This document shows, one piece after another, positions 37,570 through 46,400 of a DNA stretch of 64,000 nucleotides (positions are counted from its first letter, which is position 1; each line of letters opens with the position of its first letter). This DNA is from Cytospora piceicola (taxonomy: Eukaryota; Ascomycota; Sordariomycetes; Diaporthales; Cytosporaceae). The position numbers were made by a program, and so were the translations under genes. Under the pieces are notes generated by a model. It had not been told where the DNA came from, did no database searches, and worked only from the letters and a program-made list of their open reading frames with translations. The stretch spans positions 806,001 to 870,000 of the forward strand of contig JALQBC010000004.1 of assembly GCA_023375675.1 (NCBI GenBank). Direction: 5' to 3'.

Positions 37570-37813
37570 GCTGTGCACCAGCTGTGCCGCTAGGAGACAG
37601 ACATACATACAGGAGCTTACCTTATTTACCCGGTGGACTGATTCCCCCAACCAACCTCGAGCACCCTGTTATATACCACAACTCACCCTGTGGATGCGGC
37701 TTGAAACCAAGGAACCGGGGGGCATTACTCGAAACAAACCAACAGGATAACTACATACCTCAAGGGTATGCAAATCAACAACCATATAGACACCAGAATC
37801 CCCTCGTCTATCA

Positions 37814-38722
37814 ATGGTGATGTTATCGACGCTTGAACAACAGCATCGCGCGGCGGCCGTTTCCTTACCAGACACCCCTCCCGAACTGGTGAGCCCCAGT
37901 TCCTCGACATACTCAACCGTGCCCTCCGAGGACCATTCGGCCTGGAGGTCAAGATCGACCGGGCCCCTCTCCCCACACATGTCCAGCCATGACCAGCAGT
38001 ACACGACTACCGCCAGCGACATGAGCAGGCAAGGCTCCGACGATGCGCAGTCACGGAAGGGGACGAACGGCCAACAAACTTCCGGCACAATCAGCAGCAG
38101 CCAGCGACAGCAGCTTCCCTCGCTGAGTAGCCTGTTTCCCCCGAACATACGGCCTCTGCACTCGCCCCTCTCGGACCGGCCGTCGCACTACCAAGCCCCC
38201 TCGTCCCTCGACCCGCCCTGCAGCGCCGGAGGCTACCAGGAGAGGTCGGGCTCCTTCTCGTCCTACTTCCCGCCGACGGGCTCGTCCTCGTCGTCCTGCA
38301 GCACGACACACCACCCGCCCCGGGCCGTGTACGAGCCGCAGGTGTACGACAGCAGGCCAGCAGCGGCGTACCCCGGCCACCCCCGCCCGGCGTTCCCCGG
38401 CCCTCTGTCGCCCGGGTCCCGCGAGCCGGACCACCACCACCCCCGCCCGGAGTCGAGCAGCAGCAGCAGCAGGTGGTTGGCGCACCAGGACTTTGCCCGG
38501 AGCGGCGAGTACTCGTTCGGCGGGCGCGACCACCAGCAGGCCAGGTACCCGCAGGCGCAGGCGGCGCCGCCGCCGCCGTCGCTGGCGGGGACGAAGCACG
38601 ACTACGACGGCTATGCCAGCAGCTACCGCGACCCGCGGACGTCGTCGCAGCACCACTACCAGCAGCAACAGCAGCAGCACCACCAGCACCAGCACCCCTA
38701 CTCGCAGCACCACGCGAGCAGC

Positions 38723-38753
<31 letters not shown>

Positions 38754-39541
38754 CCGGCCAGATGTCGTTGGGCAGCAGCGGCGGTGGTGTCGGGGAGTCG
38801 ATCCCGACCAAGGACGGGCTGGGCCCCAAGATCTGGACGGGGACGCACTTCCTGCCGCGGTTCGTGCGGGCGGCGGAGCTGCCGGGCGAGGGCCTGTGCT
38901 ACTTCTACGACGACGGGAGCCACTGCAAGACGGTCATCGACGGCGAGGCCGTCAACGCGCACTGGGGCGTGACCAAGGCCGGCAAGCCGCGCAAGAGGCT
39001 GGCCATCGCGTGCGTGACGTGCAGGGAGAAGAAGATCAAGTGCGACCCGGACTACCCGCGGTGCGTGCAGTGCGAGAAGTTTGGGAGGGTTTGCAGGTTT
39101 AAGAATGCGTAAGTCTCTTGGTTCCACCCCCCCCCCTCCTTCCCGCCCCCACCTGCCCCCTCCACTCCTCTTGTGTGGTGTTTGCTAACATTGTCATGCA
39201 GTCCTCGAGGCGGAGGCCACGGCAATACATCGCCCACAACGCCAACAATAGAGCACGAGGAGTCGCCACCGCTCCTTAGTCGGGTGCCGTTCGAGATGTC
39301 CAGGTCTGCAAGACACTCTGAGTCGGTGTCTCCTCGCACGACCGAGGCTCCTGCTATGACACTGACGGGGCCGCCGAAGCGAACCAAGTACTCGTTCGAC
39401 CCCGGGTACGCCCCGGCAGGGACGAGCGGCGGCATGGATTATGCCCAGGTCCCGATACAATCGCCGTGGCAGCAGCAGCAGGGCCGTTCGGTGCCGCAGC
39501 TTCCCCTCCCTCGCATGCATGAGGACATGCTCCGTCGATGA
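37814..39541 (+). CDS. Zn(II)2Cys6 transcription factor with C-terminal zinc cluster
   Basis: Nuclear regulator. Exons 37814-39108 and 39202-39541 join across a 93-nt intron to give 544 residues. About the first 330 are disordered: Ser/Pro-rich with SLPDTPPELVSP near the start, then His/Gln-rich with poly-Gln runs around 280-315. Residues 336-399 form a conserved-looking block (KIWTGTHFLPRFVRAAELPG, CYFYDDGSHCKTVIDG, AHWGVTKAGKPRKR) that leads straight into the zinc cluster: cysteines 400, 403, 410, 417, 420 and 427, spaced C2C6C6C2C6C. The last 117 residues are again low-complexity. Most Zn2Cys6 factors carry the cluster at the N-terminus and a fungal_TF middle domain; neither is so here. 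The intron falls just after the cluster. Targets unknown. Confidence 0.87.
38640..38755 (+). repeat. Poly-glutamine/histidine coding repeat
   Basis: CAGCAG/CACCAG arrays encode two glutamine- and histidine-rich stretches, including a run of nine glutamines (around 38727-38750), in the disordered part of the Zn2Cys6 regulator. Such runs usually vary in length between strains and can tune activation. Confidence 0.9.
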
Positions 39542-40479
39542 GAGGAGGATTTTCAACGGCCCGGCCGAGGTCAATATGCCAGCTTGCCATCGGCAGCACA
39601 AGATGCCTGGTCGAGGTCGTTCATATCAGGGAAGACTCCATGAGGTCTTGTTCTGTCAACGAGATCGCATTTCCTCGGACTGTCCTCGAGGAGATTCAGC
39701 AGGGACACCGCGGCGTCTTCACTGCATCACCCACATCGGCTGCCTCCGTTTGAGGACTTTTATACCCTGACGAAGCGGGTCAGCGAACATTTGAACCATT
39801 CTTTTCTCCCTCCTTTTCTTCTTTTTCTTCCAGTGTTCCTTTCTTCTGGGCCAATACTACCACAGCGTTTGTTTTTGTCCTAGGTATCGCATCCACTTGG
39901 CGTTATTGTGGGTTTTAAGGGGCCTCCTCCGGAACAACAGCACGAAGGCCATGTTTTTGCTTTTATGTCTTTTATCTTCGCTTCGAGCATAGTGAAAGCA
40001 ATGGTTCATGGGCGGCTTGAGAAGCGTCCGATCTGTATTATCACCAATACCCTGTATATCAAGGCGATTGATTACTGAAGTAGGTAGAGAGAAGTGACCA
40101 CGGGACGAAACCAGCCGTCAGAAGAGGAGGAATAAGGATACGATAGAGCAAACTTTGAAAACAAGTACACATGCTTCAAACTGATGCTGATGTGATATTG
40201 AATTGGCCTTGCTGAGTGACGTGAGAGCTGCTGTCCATATTCTTTTGACGTGGACTTGTTCCGTCCAACTCACACACGGTGAATATTCATTTTGGGCGAC
40301 GTCCGGTCGCAGATCAGCTTGGACTGTGGCTTATGTAAGCAGAAGTATTGGTAGCTTCAACATTGAATTCCAAGCCAAATGCAATGAACATCTTTCGTCC
40401 TAACCACCACCATCATCGGCGTTAATTAAATACTAATCAAACTGAAGGCGGTGATGGAGAGCCTGGCCAATCCTTTAAG
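39542..40479. other. Intergenic, regulator 3' flank and MORG1 promoter
   Basis: About 940 bases between two same-strand genes. It has a C/T-rich stretch at 39795-39840 and an A+T-rich stretch just upstream of the MORG1 start (40405-40445). No gene supported. Confidence 0.5.
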
Positions 40480-41726
40480 ATGGCTTTCCCATACACGCCA
40501 ATAGCCTTTCTCACAGGCGCAAATGGTGAGTGCTATTCAAGAAACTCCACTCACTCATCCCGAATATCACACCTCAACCGCCACCGAGCCCACATCATAC
40601 AAAAGACTAGAATACTAAACCAGAATACTAACAGAATAATCCAGGCCCAATTCACGCATTAGCATACTCGGCCAGCCCAGGAACCTACATCCTGACCGGC
40701 AGCGCCGACCGCTCCATCCGGCTCTACAACCCCCAACCGTCCACGTCCATCCACCCCGCCAACTCCTACATCACCAAGCAGCAGCAGCAGCAGCACCAGC
40801 GCGCCGCCGGCGCCATCCCGGAGGGCCGCCTCATCCAGGCCTACCAGGCGCACTCCCACGAGGTCCTCTCCCTCGCCGTCTCCCCGGACAACGCCCGCTT
40901 CGCCTCCTCGGGCGGCGACCGCACCGTCTTCCTCTGGGACGTGGCCACGGCCCAGACCGTCCGCCGCTTCAGCCACCACGCCGAGGGCCACGTGGGCCGC
41001 GTCAACTGCGTGGCCGTGGGCGGGGCCGACGGCTCGCTCGTCGTGTCGGGCGGCTTCGACACGACGGTGAGGGTGTGGGACGCGCGGGCCGGCGGGACCG
41101 GGTCCGCGAGGCCCGTGCAGGTGCTGGACGACGCGGCCGACGCCATCTCGGCGGTGGCGGTGAGGGGCGCCGAGATCGTGGCCGGGTCGGTGGACGGCCG
41201 GGTGAGGACCTATGACGTGCGCGCGGGGCGGGTGACGGCGGATGTGGTCGGCGCGAGCGTGGCTAGCTTGTGCCTTACTGGTGACGGGAAGGCCTTGCTG
41301 GTGGGGAGCTTGGATAGTCGGGTGAGGCTGATGGACCGGGAGAGTGGCTCGTGCCTGAGGACGTATGGGGCCGATGACGAGAGCCAGGGGTGGGAAAATA
41401 CGGAGCTCAGGGTTCAGAGTGTGCTTGGTGGCAAGGAGAGGTATGTGATTGCTGGCGATGAGATGACCGGGACAGACGGGCATGTGGCGAGCGACGGGGG
41501 GAGGGTGTGGGCTTGGGATCTGATGACGGGTAAGCTCGTTGCAAAGGTCAACGTCCCATGGGGACCGCCGGGAACTGAGCGGCTGAAGAAGGTTGTCGGC
41601 CGCGATGGGAAGGAGAAGGAGCGCAAGTACGTCGTGAGCTGCCTCGCTTGGAGGGAGAGTGGTTTCGGGGACCAATTCTGCGCTGGCGGCACGTCCGGGG
41701 CAGTAACGGTATTCGGACCTGCATGA
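40480..41726 (+). CDS. WD-repeat protein MORG1/WDR83
   Basis: Seven-bladed WD40 scaffold. In animals WDR83/MORG1 binds MAP-kinase modules and is also found with the spliceosome; the role in moulds is little studied. Exon 1 (40480-40525) encodes MAFPYTPIAFLTGAN and exon 2 (40645-41726) continues GPIHALAYSASPGTYILTGSADRSIRLYN, for 375 residues; the 119-nt intron interrupts the first blade. Later blades are plain: ASSGGDRTVFLWDV, SGGFDTTVRVWDAR, AGSVDGRVRTYDVR, GSLDSRVRLMD. A loop in the first gap holds five glutamines and, at the end, residues such as ERLKKVVGRDGKEKE form a charged insert in the last blade. The stop is 117 bases from the stop of the convergent P450 gene, so the two 3' UTRs may overlap. 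Confidence 0.93.
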
Positions 41727-41843
41727 ACATGCGAAAGCAGTCCAACGTGGTCACGAAAAAGGATCAGTGGCCATGGACGATATTAAGAGTTGTGCATTCA
41801 TGATACATAATGCCTAACATAAACCGAAAGAGACAAGTTCACG

Positions 41844-43463
41844 CTACTCCTTCCGCCTCCTTATCCGAATCGTCTGCTCCATCGGCGGCACCCTATTTAT
41901 CGCAAGCCATGCATTCCGCGGCCGGCTCTCCAGCATCTCAAAGTCATAGTGCAGTATGAGATGGGCCAGCATAAGCTTCAGCTCAGTCGCCGCAAAGAAA
42001 CGCCCAGGGCACGCCGCCCTCCCATGTCCGAAACCAAGGAAATCATTGGATGTAGTCGCCCACTGCTGCCGCGCGCGGGAAATATACGACGCCTGGGCAG
42101 CCTCCTTATCACCAGTCACCTCCGTACTGACGCTCCTCTTCTCTGAGAACCGGAAGGGTCGGAACTCGTCCGCGCCGGGGTAGATGTCTGGGTCATGATG
42201 CAACGCATAGCCCGGCACGCAAACACTGTTGCCCTTGGAGATGTGCACGCCATCAGGCGTCGTGAGGCCCTCCTCGGCCACGACCAGGCGGCCCAGCCCC
42301 ACGGTCACGAACGAGTTGACGCGCTGGCTCTCGCGGAAGGCCGAGTCGAGCTTCTCCATCTCCGCGATGGCGCGCTTGTTCCACTGGCCCCCGTGGCCCG
42401 CCAGCACCGTCCTGATCTCGTCGCGGAGCTCGTCGATGTACTCCCTCTTGGACGACACGAGGTCCAGTACGGCGTGCGTGATGGCGAACGACGAAGTGTG
42501 TATCGACGCGAAGTTGAGGACCAGCACCCGCAGCGCCAGCGTCCTGGGCTTGCACAGGTACGGATCCCCCGACTCCTTGGCCTGCTTGATCATCCACTGC
42601 AGCAGGTCATTCGGCTCGGGGCCCAAGCCCGCCCCCTTCTGCTCCTCCGGGTCTCCCACCCTCCGCTCGTCGTACTCGCGCAGCCGCCGCTCGACCGTCG
42701 GCAGGAGGATCTTCAGGTACGCCCGCTCGTGCAGCCTGTTGGGGAGCGTGATGGCCGGGGCGGCCAGCGGGCGCAGGGCCTGCGGCAGGAAGCGAAGGAG
42801 CGTGGAGCCCAGGGGCACGTCCTGCGCGAAGGCGATGGCGAGGCGCACGAGCTCGGGGTCACGGCAGACGGGGAGCCCGACGAAGATGCGGTTCGTCACG
42901 CGGCCGATGGACCTCTGGAGACTCTTGTAGACGCACACGTCGCTCCACTGCGCCGTGTCGGTTCCCCAGAGGGTGTCGAGGCTGAGCTCCGTCTCCTCGG
43001 CCAGGTCCGGGACCAGATTGCCGATCTGTTGGGTCAGGGTCGTGGTGATGATGTGCTGGTGGACGGGCTGGTGGACCAGGCGCGGTTCCATCGTGTAGTC
43101 ACACTGGAGGGCCTCCATGGCGGACTCGTGGAGGCTCAGGACGTGCTCCGGCTGGTCGATGAGGAACTTGGTATACTTCGCTGGTAGCATGATCATGTTG
43201 CCAGACCCTATAAGTGGTATGATGCAGGCCTTGTCATGATATTGACTGTACGCTTTCTTGCACGCGGACTTGAAGTCCACTGCATTTCGCCACGACGCCC
43301 GCAAGAGCGGGAGCCACTCGCCTTCTCTGGCATTGAGGACCGGTAGGTCGGGTAGGTTGGTCAGTTTGAAGAAGAGCCGATAGATGGAATAGGCCACAGC
43401 GAGCACGGCGGGGATCCACACCGCTGGCCGCTGGAGATTTCCAACCAAGTCAAGATTAGCCAT
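41844..43463 (-). CDS. Cytochrome P450 monooxygenase (ent-kaurene-oxidase-like group)
   Basis: Membrane-anchored haem monooxygenase, 539 residues in a single exon. The start is the ATG at 43463; the frame is open further to a GTG but not to another ATG. Residues about 12-30 (VWIPAVLAVAYSIYRLFFK) are the ER anchor. The I-helix region reads NFASIHTSSFAITHAVLDL, a form with H-T-S-S typical of CYP68/kaurene-oxidase relatives rather than the usual AGxDTT. The K-helix ExxR is ESQR, the meander has FRPFRF, and the haem loop is FGHGRAACPG at 478-487 with Cys485 as ligand. Relatives oxidise terpenes and other secondary metabolites, but no terpene or polyketide synthase lies in this window, so a product cannot be named. 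A palindrome cluster sits 140 bases upstream. Confidence 0.92.
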   Translation of the reverse strand: MANLDLVGNLQRPAVWIPAVLAVAYSIYRLFFKLTNLPDLPVLNAREGEWLPLLRASWRNAVDFKSACKKAYSQYHDKACIIPLIGSGNMIMLPAKYTKFLIDQPEHVLSLHESAMEALQCDYTMEPRLVHQPVHQHIITTTLTQQIGNLVPDLAEETELSLDTLWGTDTAQWSDVCVYKSLQRSIGRVTNRIFVGLPVCRDPELVRLAIAFAQDVPLGSTLLRFLPQALRPLAAPAITLPNRLHERAYLKILLPTVERRLREYDERRVGDPEEQKGAGLGPEPNDLLQWMIKQAKESGDPYLCKPRTLALRVLVLNFASIHTSSFAITHAVLDLVSSKREYIDELRDEIRTVLAGHGGQWNKRAIAEMEKLDSAFRESQRVNSFVTVGLGRLVVAEEGLTTPDGVHISKGNSVCVPGYALHHDPDIYPGADEFRPFRFSEKRSVSTEVTGDKEAAQASYISRARQQWATTSNDFLGFGHGRAACPGRFFAATELKLMLAHLILHYDFEMLESRPRNAWLAINRVPPMEQTIRIRRRKE

Positions 43464-44331
43464 TGCTTCGTGAGTTGTTTGTTCTCGATGCAGCAGCACA
43501 TCACTGAAGTGTCCCGCAGAGGAGGGGGTGTCCCCTTTTTATCCAGGCCTTCTTGGAGCTCGTTCTGATCAAGAGGGGAGACTTGTCTGGTGGCACAGGC
43601 CACCTACTTACCTACCTAGGTACCTACTTAAGTAGGTAGGCAGGTAGTGTACTTTCGGTGTGGGACCTTGGAGATCTTCTAGCTGGGGGGTTTATAGTAT
43701 CCCCTCATGACCTATAATTTTCTACGCACCTGGCACCTAGTCAAGTACCTGGTGCAGATCAAAAGGGTTAGTATCACCAGGTGGCAATCAAGACGGCGTA
43801 ATAGAGAGCAAGGCTAAAAGGGTTGGCAATGCTTCATTGGGTGGTCTGGTGCTTGCATTCAAATACGCGCGCCTACCCCGGAATATACACTCTTCCGATC
43901 CGCAGGTGAGCATGGATGTTTGTAGCTTAATACAATTCCAAACAATATAGTACAGTACAGTACTGTTTCCTGTTCTGAGTTTCCATCAGCGTTCAATGGG
44001 CACTAAACCATCCCTATTCAGAATCTTTGTCCAAGGCCGCAAGGGTCTTTTTCTATTATACGCGCCCGGGTAAATGCACAAAGAACACGCGATTTGCCAG
44101 CCAAACGCCGAACACCTCGTTCCCCGAGAAATGCAAAAGTTGACCGTCGCAAATATCCACGAAGCGTCGTCGTCGTTGTCGTCAAGCCCAAGGAGATAAA
44201 ATACTATCACAACCCAGAAGCTCTGCCGTGTTTCATACTCCTATGGATGAACATAAACTTTGCGTTTCCTTGTTGTTTCGATTTGATTCGTTGTGGTATC
44301 TTTTGCTGCTCTTTACTTCCCTTCCTTCCCT
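43464..44331. other. Intergenic, P450 promoter and mannosyltransferase 3' flank
   Basis: 870 bases. The chief feature is the palindrome array at 43602-43648. No gene supported; short frames at 43986-44210 and 44094-44354 show nothing recognisable. Confidence 0.5.
43602..43648. repeat. Palindrome array TACCTAGGTACCTACTTAAG...
   Basis: ACCTACTTACCTACCTAGG followed by TACCTACTTAAGTAGGTAGG forms a nearly perfect 40-base inverted repeat centred near 43622, 140 bases upstream of the P450 start codon. It belongs to the family at 211-279 and could form a cruciform or bind a symmetric factor. Confidence 0.85.
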
Positions 44332-45722
44332 TTAGTCCATATGCGCGAACTTGAACCAGTTCGGCCGGCAGTCTTCCCTGTTCAGCCATGCCTCTCCATC
44401 CGTGAAGCGGCCTGTTACACAGCCCTTACATTTTGGCGAGTTGGGGCAATTGAAAAAGGGAATGTGCTGGTATCCGATGTCTCTGAACCTGCAGATGCAC
44501 ATGACATGGTTAGCAATGGCAGCCCGTCGAATACACACAGACGGAGGTTCCACTTACCAATGGACCCTGTTCTTGTCCTCGAACAATCCAAGAGCAATAC
44601 TATGTACTGGCGCATCTCCCCAACGCTCGTAGAAGAATCCACCAGCCCTGTCCAAGTGATTGAAGTAATCCTCATACGCCTGGCTCCTCCAGAAGTTCAT
44701 GTCGCCGATCTCAAAGTTACTCCAGAAGTGACATGTCGAGTACCCATTGGCCTTTTCAAAGTGGTCGGGTCTCCTCGACTTATCGACCAACCAATTTATG
44801 GCGCTGTTCTCAACCATGTACTCGGGGTGGTGGGCGAGGAACTTCTGGGTCTCGGGCCACAGCGTCGGGATAGACTCGGGGGCGTCGTAGAGGTTGATGG
44901 TGAACCCGTAGGTCTTGTTATTGTCCTGCATGAATCGGAATACGTCATAGTCGATGTCGCAGAAGAAATGGACCTTGGGCTCGACGCGCCAGTAGAACTG
45001 GGTGTTGGCGAGGGCGGGGTGCTTATAGAAGAGGCCGCTGTTCCAGCGGCACATCTGGTGGTAGGATACCTTGTCGGCGTATTGAATTCCCTGTTCTTTC
45101 AGGATCTTGACGGATTCCTCGAACAGGTCCATATTGATCCACGAGGGCATCTCCCAGTGCTCTTTTGGTATTTCCTCTATTCCAAGTCAGCGACAACCCA
45201 ATAGTGCTCAGTATGGCGCAGCAGCATGTCTCCTCGTACCATATCTCGTTTCCGCGTTGGTAGCCTCCGACGTCTTCTTCTTGAACTCCTCGGAGAAGGG
45301 GACGTCGTTGAAGAAGGTCCAAGGGTAGTTGAACTTGTGGTTCCATGTCCGCTCCAGATCATGCATAGCCTGTAGCATGCCATCCAACTCTTCATTTCGT
45401 ACGAGCGCCAACAGGGTGGCGTTGATGCGCGCCGAGTCCGACGCATCGGGCGCATATTCGGGACCTGTGCGATGTAGGGGCCCTGGTGGCTCGCCGGTTG
45501 CTGTCAAGGGAGGAAGACCAGGTTAGCAGTTGAGTGCTGGACGATGCCGCTGGAGGGTCCGAAGAAATGCGACTCACGATCTAATAATGGCTCCTTTTCG
45601 TTCTGGGGTATACTGGAGGGCAAAGGAAGGGGTGAGCCAGGACTGAATATCTGGTAAAGGAAGAAGCACCACATCATGACGGCTGCAAGTCCGAGGACTC
45701 TGACAGGCCGGGCGATAGCCAT
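44332..45722 (-). CDS. Alpha-1,2-mannosyltransferase, KRE2/MNT1 family (GT15)
   Basis: Golgi type II membrane enzyme that adds alpha-1,2-mannose from GDP-mannose to O- or N-linked glycans of cell-wall proteins. Four exons (45722-45578, 45500-45240, 45176-44558, 44488-44332) give 393 residues with introns of 63-77 nt. Residues 7-25 are the signal anchor (VRVLGLAAVMMWCFFLYQIF), followed by a proline-rich stem. The catalytic part has INATLLALVRNEELDGML, the family's WRVEPKVHFFCDIDYDVFRFM (donor and metal site region), MVENSAINWLVDKSRRPDHFEKANGYSTCHFWSNFEIGD split among motifs, and WGDAPVHSIALGLF. The C-terminal IGYQHIPFFNCP with paired cysteines is also standard. Divergent from the gamma-tubulin complex gene. 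Confidence 0.95.
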
Positions 45723-46400
45723 ATTGGGTTTGTTTGACCAGACCGTAGATCAACGTGTCGTGTGATCATACGGAAGCATGGCCTAAGTTGGAAGCGGAAT
45801 GTGTTCGGTGGGAAGTCGAGCCACGCGATTGTCCTCTTTAGAAAGGGAGTTTTGTTATCCAGAAGTTACTACGCCTCGGGACGTTCTCTAGCAATTGAAA
45901 GGGGCCGAGCCACGCACGCGTAGATCCTACCATGGCACGGGTAGAGAAGGATGTTACTGCTAACAGAGCTTAGCTTTTTACGTGCTAAAATTATATGGAA
46001 AACTGTTAAGACTCGTCAGATGTGACCGATGTGCCTGCCCAAGGCTCCATAGGGAGGATTTGATGTCATCCCAACCCACTGGAGCCGATAAGGCAAGGCC
46101 TAGATCTAGGCTACCTGAACTAGGGGTCACAGCAGACAGTGCCCTTAATTAACGCGTAAAACAGACACTTGAGTACCTAGGTAGACATGTGCTTTACGTG
46201 CCTAGATACTTACCAGGGTGACTAAACTGTCACGCACTGCACGACGACGCCAACCTCACTAACTTAATTGCGATGGCCAAATGACGACTTGGGACGATAT
46301 AATATGAAATTAACTGTAAAGGACTACTTGAGATGCCACTCCCCGTCCCTGCCCAACCAATGGATCATTGTGTGCGGCATCACTAAATCTGATCTGAGAG
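45723..46400. other. Divergent promoter region, mannosyltransferase / GCP
   Basis: 678 bases between two start codons. It holds a palindrome copy at 46173-46184, an inverted ACTTGAGTACCTAGG context, and A+T-rich patches (45980-46010, 46240-46320). No gene supported. Confidence 0.5.

Larger units (their letters stand above)
27166..37813. other. Gene desert, 10.6 kb
   Basis: I read both strands and found no domain, no transposon protein, no long frame with coding bias and no convincing exon chain. Frames up to 216 codons exist (28573-29223, 31642-32247, 33568-34149) but sense and antisense frames are equally open and their translations look random. Composition stays near 50% GC, so it is not the A+T-rich product of heavy RIP. 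It contains CA, GT, TA and CAGC/CAGT microsatellites (listed). The last 1-1.5 kb is probably the promoter and leader of the Zn2Cys6 gene. Genes of short exons, non-coding RNAs or very old decayed repeats remain possible. Confidence 0.55.

Noticed and set aside
38051..39127. 358-codon minus-strand frame opposite the Zn2Cys6 gene
   Set aside because: Antisense of repeat-rich coding DNA; the sense frame has a perfect zinc cluster and a valid splice to its second exon.
43464..43499. N-terminal extension of the P450 to 43499
   Set aside because: The upstream codon is GTG; the ATG at 43463 gives a normal anchor-proximal start.
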